Assembly: GCA_045600945.1 (NCBI GenBank)
Contig: JAZRYX010000018.1
Coordinates: 1-11,850, forward strand
Origin: Darwinimomas sp045600945
Lineage (GTDB): Bacteria; Bacillota; Clostridia; Lachnospirales; Lachnospiraceae
DNA length: 11,850 nucleotides
Reading direction: 5' to 3'
The notes beneath the pieces were generated by a model. The model was not told where the DNA came from and did not search any database. It saw only the letters and a program-made list of their open reading frames with translations. Position 1 is the stretch's first letter. Each line of letters opens with the position of its first letter. Of this stretch, positions 6,752 to 11,850 are shown in pieces. Made by a program: the position numbers and the translations under genes.

Positions 6752-6781
6752 AAAGAGCAGTGAAGTTCGGCACTGCTCTTT
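6752..6781 (-). terminator. Bidirectional terminator between the MurT-like and TetR genes
   Basis: AAAGAGCAGTG (6752-6762) and CACTGCTCTTT (6771-6781) form an 11-bp stem with an eight-base loop. On the minus strand the stem is followed by TGTTATTTAAG, and on the plus strand by TTTAATTTG. It lies nine bases past the stop of the TetR gene, its most likely user, and could also stop transcripts from the MurT-like side. Confidence 0.85.
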
Positions 6782-6790
6782 TAATTTGTT

Positions 6791-7315
6791 TCAGAATAAA
6801 AGTTCGCGTCTTAAAATCTCGGGCATTATCGAGGAGAAGATCAGTTTGATCATTTTCTCAGGTCTGTCGTGAATGACAGAAGCGACGATGATCTGCTCGA
6901 CAAAAGTATCTACCGCAATCTTTTTGGATTCCTCGCTACTGATAGCAGGACCGTTGGTAAAGGGTTCCACAAGGGGAAGAATCTCAAGTCGCATCTGATG
7001 CAGGAAATCTTCCGTACCCAGTTCATGCTTTGTGAAATTCAGGAGGGGTTTAAATCTTGTAAAGAAATTTGCTATACCATCCTGAACCTCATAATATCCG
7101 CGGTCTCCGACTGCTTTTGACAGCTCATTGTGTATCGTCCATAAGCAAAGTTCACGCATATCGCGGAAGTGATAGTATATGGTGTTGCGATGCATATTTG
7201 CGGCAAAAGCAACGGAAGAGATATTGATCTGTGTCGCACGCTCGGCATTTTTTGTAAGATCTATAAGCGCGGCAGCGATATCGTATTTTGTGTTCTTAGA
7301 GTTTATATTACTCAT
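6791..7315 (-). CDS. TetR/AcrR-type transcriptional regulator
   Basis: A 174-residue protein, slightly short for the family. An N-terminal three-helix DNA-binding domain spans about residues 8-57. The helix-turn-helix runs from about 32 to 52, with recognition-helix sequence HRNTIYYHFRDMRELCLW typical of TetR proteins. The rest (60-174) is a helical, poorly conserved region expected to bind a ligand and dimerise. The ATG (complement of 7313-7315) follows the stop of the upstream membrane-protein gene by only 12 bases, with AGGTG in that gap, so the two genes should be co-transcribed and perhaps translationally coupled. It may control its own operon or the neighbouring exporter; neither target is shown by the sequence. 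The ligand is unknown. Confidence 0.85.
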   Translation of the reverse strand: MSNINSKNTKYDIAAALIDLTKNAERATQINISSVAFAANMHRNTIYYHFRDMRELCLWTIHNELSKAVGDRGYYEVQDGIANFFTRFKPLLNFTKHELGTEDFLHQMRLEILPLVEPFTNGPAISSEESKKIAVDTFVEQIIVASVIHDRPEKMIKLIFSSIMPEILRRELLF

Positions 7316-7327
7316 AGGGCACCTGCC

Positions 7328-8038
7328 TTATTGTGCGGCTGCTTCTTCAGAAGGAGCCTCGTTTCCGAGTACATTTACTGCATTACCTTCGCCGAATGAT
7401 ATGATAGATTCACGTCCCATCTTATCAAATGCATGAACCTCTAAAGAAGGTGTATCAAAATTGAATACTACCAGAGACTCTCCCTCGTCTATATATGAAG
7501 GTTTAAGCGTCTGACCGTTAGTATCTATGGCATAGATGGAATCAAAATCAACACCCGATTGAGCATCATCAACATAGAAAGATACAAAGCCTTTTGCAGC
7601 ATCCGATTCGGTAAATGTCGGAGGAGTATCATCAACACAATCCACGGTTTCATAAACGATTTTGTTCATGCCGTTTTTGTTGGTCATACTGACTTCGGCG
7701 GTACCGTTTCTGGTGACTGTCGCAGAATAGACTCCACTCCCCTGATCCTGCATCTCAAGAGGTTCGCCCTCATAAGTTACTACCAGCCCATCATTAGGGA
7801 AGTGAGATTTAACCTTAACAACTATCTCTGCGCTGGTAAAAGTGCCGGGGTCGTTGATAGTAACTTCGAACCTCGGTTTTGCCGTAAAGATAAAAACAAG
7901 AAGCAGGTTAATAGCGATAAACGGCAAAATCCAAAACAAAAGCAGTGACAGAAAAGAGCCATCCTTAGGAGAAAGTTTGGGTTTCTTTCTCTCAGGGCTG
8001 GCCATGTTTAAATGATCGTATTTTTTATAAGTTTCCAT
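7328..8038 (-). CDS. Membrane-anchored protein with Ig-like extracellular repeats
   Basis: A 236-residue protein of unknown function. A short basic cytoplasmic tail (ERKKPKLSPK, 16-25) precedes one membrane segment (about 29-52, LLLFWILPFIAINLLLVFIF). Outside are two probable beta-sandwich modules. The first (about 55-135) contains FEVTINDPGTFTSAEIVVKV and YSATVTRNGTAEVSM. The second (140-215), after a DDTPPTF linker, has DDAQSGVDFDSIYAID and LEVHAFDKMGRES, close to the Ig-like pattern D-x-x-S-G-V-D ... D-x-x-G-R/N. The tail is Ala/Glu-rich. No catalytic motif is visible. ATG 8038 has no Shine-Dalgarno sequence and lies at the predicted transcription start; a second ATG at residue 12 also lacks one. 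It is the first gene of an operon with the TetR regulator. It may sense or bind something at the cell surface, but this is a guess. Confidence 0.7.
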   Translation of the reverse strand: METYKKYDHLNMASPERKKPKLSPKDGSFLSLLLFWILPFIAINLLLVFIFTAKPRFEVTINDPGTFTSAEIVVKVKSHFPNDGLVVTYEGEPLEMQDQGSGVYSATVTRNGTAEVSMTNKNGMNKIVYETVDCVDDTPPTFTESDAAKGFVSFYVDDAQSGVDFDSIYAIDTNGQTLKPSYIDEGESLVVFNFDTPSLEVHAFDKMGRESIISFGEGNAVNVLGNEAPSEEAAAQ

Positions 8039-8044
8039 ACGAGA

Positions 8045-8073
8045 ATTATAGGATAAAACGGAAAAAACTACAA
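8045..8073 (-). promoter_or_regulatory. Promoter giving a probable leaderless mRNA
   Basis: On the minus strand TTGTAG (8073-8068), a 17-base spacer and a perfect TATAAT (8050-8045) are followed by six bases and then ATG. Position +1 would be the A of the start codon at 8038. This explains the missing ribosome binding site of the Ig-like membrane protein gene. Confidence 0.65.
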
Positions 8074-8128
8074 GCCTGAAGGGGGTAATTGGTTCCTGGC
8101 AGTCAATTAGAAGCTTGATAGTTCAGAA

Positions 8129-9166
8129 TTAATTATTACTCTGCAAATACGCATCAGGATTCAAGATTACAGTATCACCTTCTTCAAGTTCACCGGATAA
8201 TATCTGAATCCTGCTTTCATCTTTTATTCCGGTTTCGACAGCAACCTTACGGATGTTTTTGTCTTTATTTAAAACATAAACACGAGTCTCATCACCATTT
8301 TCCGATACAGCATTTATCGGCACCGTAAGAGCGTCATTTGCAGTCAGAACCAGTGCCGCCTTTCCGGTTATTCCTGTCATCCATTTTTCCCGGAGAGCAT
8401 CAAATTCGACAGTGACAGGGATGACTACGGAACCGGTTTTCAAATCTGCTTTCCCGGATGGAGCAATTTCCGTAACCTCTCCAAAGGCCGTCATATTCCC
8501 CATAGCCTCTGATGTAATTTCCGCAGCCTGTCCCACATATATAGAAGATATATGTTTTTCTTTTGCATCCGCTTTGAGTATATAACCGGACTGATCCTCT
8601 ATTACAAATGCCGGCTGTTGGAGCACCGATAATGATGCATATCCGCCTTCGGAACAGTTAATCTCAGTCACTATGCCATCGATAGGACTTATGATTTCTC
8701 CGGCATTTTCAATATCATATGACCGGCATAAAAGCTCTGCTTTATTAAGGGCGCTTTTTGCTTCTTCCAAAGAAAACGCAGGAACTGAACCGCTTTCTGA
8801 CAATGCCGACATGTTGTCATAATTTTTCTTTGCGCTTTCATAATCGATACACGCTGCATCATACTGCTGTTTAAGTTTTTCAACATCCAAAGTTGCAAGA
8901 GTCTGACCTTTCTTGACCTCATCTCCGATTTTGACCAGTATATTTAATATTTTATTGGGAGAATCCGAATATACATTTCTTACATCTCTGCCTCTGACAG
9001 TACCTTTTATTATAACTGAAGAACTGATATCTGATCTCTGCACAGTATCGGTTGCATACTCTTTCTTTCCATTATCCATGAATCTGAAAAAGCAAAACGC
9101 GAGTACTGCAAGAACCAGCAGAATTATTAAAACAACTATTGTTTTTTTACCATTGTGTTTTTTCAT
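8129..9166 (-). CDS. HlyD/RND-type periplasmic adaptor subunit of an ABC exporter
   Basis: A 345-residue adaptor of the MacA/HlyD type that links an FtsX-type permease to the outer face of the cell. Residues 9-28 form an N-terminal membrane anchor (TIVVLIILLVLAVLAFCFF). The lipoyl half-motifs are around 66-95 (VKIGDEVKKGQTLATLD) and 160-190 (ISPIDGIVTEINCSEGG). The hairpin between them (96-158) is short. A beta-barrel (195-285, with VGQAAEI and TGITGKAAL) and a membrane-proximal domain (287-340) follow. The ATG at complement 9164-9166 is preferred over one twelve codons upstream, because GGGGG (9173-9177) is six bases before it and nothing suitable precedes the other. It follows the permease stop by 48 bases. 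Adaptors of this kind in Gram-positives have no outer-membrane channel to contact. Confidence 0.88.
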   Translation of the reverse strand: MKKHNGKKTIVVLIILLVLAVLAFCFFRFMDNGKKEYATDTVQRSDISSSVIIKGTVRGRDVRNVYSDSPNKILNILVKIGDEVKKGQTLATLDVEKLKQQYDAACIDYESAKKNYDNMSALSESGSVPAFSLEEAKSALNKAELLCRSYDIENAGEIISPIDGIVTEINCSEGGYASLSVLQQPAFVIEDQSGYILKADAKEKHISSIYVGQAAEITSEAMGNMTAFGEVTEIAPSGKADLKTGSVVIPVTVEFDALREKWMTGITGKAALVLTANDALTVPINAVSENGDETRVYVLNKDKNIRKVAVETGIKDESRIQILSGELEEGDTVILNPDAYLQSNN

Positions 9167-9214
9167 AGTCATCCCCCAATGTTTGTGTGAATACCCCTTC
9201 ATATAAAAGCTGCA

Positions 9215-11557
9215 TCATTCATTCGTAAACAGCTTATGCGGGGTGATATTGCGCACGGAATAAGAAAGAAGAATCGAACATATAATTATAAACGAAATCA
9301 ATGCAATACCTGCTCCCGTAAGATATGAGATTTTTGTCGGAGTGCCGAACGAGAATATACCGATACCATTAAGCGCGAGAGTTAAAACAGAAGCAGCCCC
9401 GGTTCTTGAAATCCACAAGCCTGCTATAGTTGCTATAACACTCGTCGGCAATATGCTTACAACAGTCTGGTAAATGATATCTCCGGTCGTAAAGCCGAGC
9501 GCTTTATATATAGCATATTCTCTTTTTCTGCCGGATAGAAGCACATTTAATAAAACGTAAAGAATAAATCCTGTTATCGCAAAGCTAAGCACAACGACAA
9601 TAACTGTTGTCAATTTCAATATAATGGTATAAGAACCTGCGATTTCATTCACGTTTCTTCTGTAATTTATACTGTACATTACATCACAGTTTTCACCAAT
9701 TGAACTGTTAAAAGTATCTATATCGACACCATTCTTCAAATCAACATAGTACCGTATGTCTTTCAATACGGCAAATCTTGTATAACCATCTCTTGTTATG
9801 AAACAATCGCGTCCTGAAGAATAGGCTCCCTGAATTATTCCCGAGACAGTAAATCTGACATCTTCATCCTCCTGTTTGAAGATTATAGTATCGCCTGTTT
9901 TAAGACCATTCTGTTTCGCATACGCACCATTTATCGCTATTTCGTGGTCTGAGGACGGAATCCTGCCGTTGATACAAACGTGCTGTGCATCTATATATTC
10001 CGCAGAGTCTATGACATAGGCAGCCATCCTGGGCATACCTGACGGTGCAACGGTATTAATAGAAAACATATAGTAACGGTCAACATCCTCATTATCACTG
10101 AGTTCGTCTTTTAAAAGCTGCTCATGTGATGCATCAACGCCTATGACACTGTCAGTCATCTGCCCGCATACCATCTTCATTACGTCCTCATTGTTAATGA
10201 TAATATTCTGATACGTGGCACATGCAAATCCGACATTAAAAGCTACGATACCGATAAAAATAAAAATAACCACATTGCGAGCCTTTCCGGACATCCAGTT
10301 TTTTAGAGAAATGGAAGTGTTAAGGCTTAAATTGGACTTGGCCAATGAAAAACAACTCGTTTTATTTACTTTTGTACGATAATCACGGATGGCATTAACG
10401 GGAAGTATACTTCTTATCTTCAGCACTGTAAAGAATGCTGTAATTATTACTATGCCAGTGCATATAAGAGTAGCCAATACTGCTTCCTTCGGTAAGAAGT
10501 GTACATGATACGGGATCCCCACCTGTTGTTCCATCGCATTATTAATAACAGGCAACAGCGCATAAGAACCGGTGACTCCCACTGCAGACATGATCAGGGA
10601 AATGACCGCAAATTCACATACAACAGAAATAATAAGAATATCTGACGTGTATCCGATAGCTTTAAGAATACCGAGGTTTTTGATGCTGCTGCGTATATAG
10701 TTTGAAAGAGTAATCGCTATAATCGTAAGCAATACCGCAATAATTACAACAGCGGAAACCACTATAATCGCCTTGAATATCGTTGTGGTAACATACCTTG
10801 CGGTTGACAGTTTCCTTATGGAAGAAGATGCAACAAGCAATAATGTCGGCAGTGTAGAGGATACAACTCCATTTATCTCGGATTCGATAATATCTGCCTT
10901 ACTCATATCACGCAAACGTATACTTACACGGTATGAAGTCGCTCCGAAATTTTCAATATCATCATAGCAGTCGTCAGTTAATAAAAGCGCAGTATCACTG
11001 CAATTGGTGGTGCCGGTATCAATATTATTGTAAAATCCGGCTATTCTGAAAGAGGTGCTTTGACTGCCTATCGTGACGGTTACAGTGTCTCCGATGGAAC
11101 ATCCCGCTCCTACTTTAAACACATAGCTAAGATACGCACCGCTTTTTCCATCGGATTCCAGTATCTCATATTTTCCTATCAGTTTCTTTTTCGCATCTTC
11201 AAAGCGCAGCAGGGAAATGCTGTTGAATGCCGATGTATCACCAAAATCAACTGTTCCCTTTCCGGAGAAGCATTCATCTATTTCAAACTGTCTGACAGCT
11301 GCATTTTCATTCAGTATATCAGCAATATCATCTTTTTGATCTGCACCATATGAAGCTTCCGCAAAAAGAAAACAAATATCGTCACCGCTCAAGCGTTCTT
11401 TTTCGCGCATGAAGCTCTGCTTATAATCCATAGAAAGAAACAAGGCGGTATTTAACAGGGCTGATGCAAAGATAATAAGCAATGCAATCGCAGCAATACT
11501 CCCCGGGGAGTGACGTATAACTGATAAGGCAAAATTAACGTATTTATTTTTTACCAT
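9215..11557 (-). CDS. MacB/FtsX-type ABC transporter permease
   Basis: A 780-residue permease built from two similar halves. The first has a membrane helix at about 18-42, an extracellular domain (43-255), then helices near 258-285, 305-335 and 358-380. The second has a helix near 428-448, an extracellular domain (450-640), then helices near 642-675, 693-716 and 745-767. That makes eight helices and two large outer domains. Each half has an FtsX coupling-helix signature that contacts the ATPase: NLGILKAIGYT (294-304) and REYAIYKALGFT (679-690). MacB/FtsX-type exporters do not carry substrate through the membrane core but use ATP to drive conformational change outside. The ATG (complement of 11555-11557) has AGGTGA six bases upstream. 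It is preceded by the ATPase gene with a 41-base gap and followed by the adaptor. The substrate is unknown; peptides, antibiotics and lipids are usual for the family. Confidence 0.9.
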   Translation of the reverse strand: MVKNKYVNFALSVIRHSPGSIAAIALLIIFASALLNTALFLSMDYKQSFMREKERLSGDDICFLFAEASYGADQKDDIADILNENAAVRQFEIDECFSGKGTVDFGDTSAFNSISLLRFEDAKKKLIGKYEILESDGKSGAYLSYVFKVGAGCSIGDTVTVTIGSQSTSFRIAGFYNNIDTGTTNCSDTALLLTDDCYDDIENFGATSYRVSIRLRDMSKADIIESEINGVVSSTLPTLLLVASSSIRKLSTARYVTTTIFKAIIVVSAVVIIAVLLTIIAITLSNYIRSSIKNLGILKAIGYTSDILIISVVCEFAVISLIMSAVGVTGSYALLPVINNAMEQQVGIPYHVHFLPKEAVLATLICTGIVIITAFFTVLKIRSILPVNAIRDYRTKVNKTSCFSLAKSNLSLNTSISLKNWMSGKARNVVIFIFIGIVAFNVGFACATYQNIIINNEDVMKMVCGQMTDSVIGVDASHEQLLKDELSDNEDVDRYYMFSINTVAPSGMPRMAAYVIDSAEYIDAQHVCINGRIPSSDHEIAINGAYAKQNGLKTGDTIIFKQEDEDVRFTVSGIIQGAYSSGRDCFITRDGYTRFAVLKDIRYYVDLKNGVDIDTFNSSIGENCDVMYSINYRRNVNEIAGSYTIILKLTTVIVVVLSFAITGFILYVLLNVLLSGRKREYAIYKALGFTTGDIIYQTVVSILPTSVIATIAGLWISRTGAASVLTLALNGIGIFSFGTPTKISYLTGAGIALISFIIICSILLSYSVRNITPHKLFTNE

Positions 11558-11598
11558 CCCATGTCACCTAAGAATCCGTTAAGCTTGTTTATTCTTTC

Positions 11599-11850
11599 CT
11601 AGCTGTTTCCGTCATATTTACCCAGCCTGCATTCATTGATCAGCTTTCCGTCGCGCAAATACAGCACACGGTTTCCGCGTATTGCGCTTTTTATATCATG
11701 GGTAACCATAACTATAGACTGGCCCATACGATTGAAGCGGGTAAAAAGATCAAGAGCATCCGCTCCGGCTTGTGAATTAAGGGAACCCGTAGGTTCGTCG
11801 GCAAAAAGAATCTCCGGTGAGTTTATCAATGCTCTCACTATACCTACACG
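11599..11850 (-). CDS. ABC transporter ATP-binding protein, C-terminal part (partial)
   Basis: The last 83 codons of an ATPase that begins beyond the right edge. The visible part starts just after the ABC signature (RVGIVRALINSPEIL). It then holds Walker B with the catalytic Glu and D-loop (LFADEPTGSLNS, residues 15-26 of the fragment) and the H-loop VTHD (49-52). The A-D-E-P-T-G-S/N-L form is typical of the LolD/MacB/BceA group that energises FtsX-type permeases, which fits the permease gene 41 bases downstream. GTG at 11838 is an internal codon, not a start, because the motif continues upstream in frame to the window edge. The stop is TAG at complement 11599-11601. Walker A, the Q-loop and the operon promoter lie outside the window. 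Confidence 0.92.
   Translation of the reverse strand, partial: RVGIVRALINSPEILFADEPTGSLNSQAGADALDLFTRFNRMGQSIVMVTHDIKSAIRGNRVLYLRDGKLINECRLGKYDGNS

Noticed and set aside
8086..8109. TAATTG/CAATTA inverted repeat after the adaptor gene as a terminator
   Set aside because: The stem is only six AT-rich pairs with a 12-base loop, and no T-run follows on the minus strand.
9167..9202. Start of the adaptor at the ATG of 9202
   Set aside because: No ribosome binding site precedes it, while GGGGG is well spaced before the ATG at 9166; the extra 12 residues are not membrane-anchor-like.
11599..11838. A complete small protein starting at GTG 11838
   Set aside because: The ABC ATPase motif continues upstream in frame (RVGI) to the edge of the window, so this is the tail of a larger gene.
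1..11850. CRISPR arrays, tRNA or rRNA genes, transposases and phage genes
   Set aside because: No regularly spaced repeats, cloverleaf-like segments, rRNA-like stretches or transposase motifs were seen on reading both strands by eye.

Overview
The window looks like chromosomal DNA from a low-to-mid GC Firmicute, most likely a Lachnospiraceae-type Clostridium (Butyrivibrio-like). This is an inference from gene content: a clostripain-like C11 protease, an Mbeg1-like hydrolase, a DUF4432 sugar epimerase homologue, Gram-positive-type FtsX permeases and strong AGGAGG ribosome binding sites. No rRNA, tRNA, CRISPR array or intact insertion sequence was seen.

Left part (1-5059). The window opens in the last 59 codons of a sugar ABC permease, closed by a perfect 21-bp hairpin terminator. 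A membrane-anchored C11 cysteine protease follows (324-2819, +). It converges on a cytosolic-looking alpha/beta hydrolase (2841-3911, -). That hydrolase diverges from a DUF4432 aldose-epimerase-like gene (4027-5025, +), and the two promoters occupy almost the same DNA between them. A terminator closes the epimerase gene.

Middle part (5060-6790). This is the odd region. A near-consensus promoter is wrapped in nested inverted repeats. Behind it lies what looks like the frameshifted tail of an ABC-transporter ATPase. Then comes a MurT-like amide ligase (5423-6562) that lacks the Cys4 zinc ribbon of ordinary MurT, has several altered family motifs, has no GatD partner beside it, and has a tail unlike MurT. 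Its GC content is higher than that of the flanking genes, and about 190 bases of unassigned GC-rich DNA follow. The region reads as acquired DNA in partial decay, or as a diverged orphan ligase.

Right part (6791-11850, all -). A short operon encodes a membrane-anchored Ig-like protein and then a TetR-type regulator. Its promoter places +1 on the A of the start codon, suggesting a leaderless mRNA. Beyond it is a MacAB-like exporter operon, read as ATPase (cut by the window edge), a 780-residue FtsX/MacB-type permease, and an HlyD/RND-type adaptor. These three should form one ATP-driven efflux machine for peptides, drugs or lipids. Its promoter lies outside the window.
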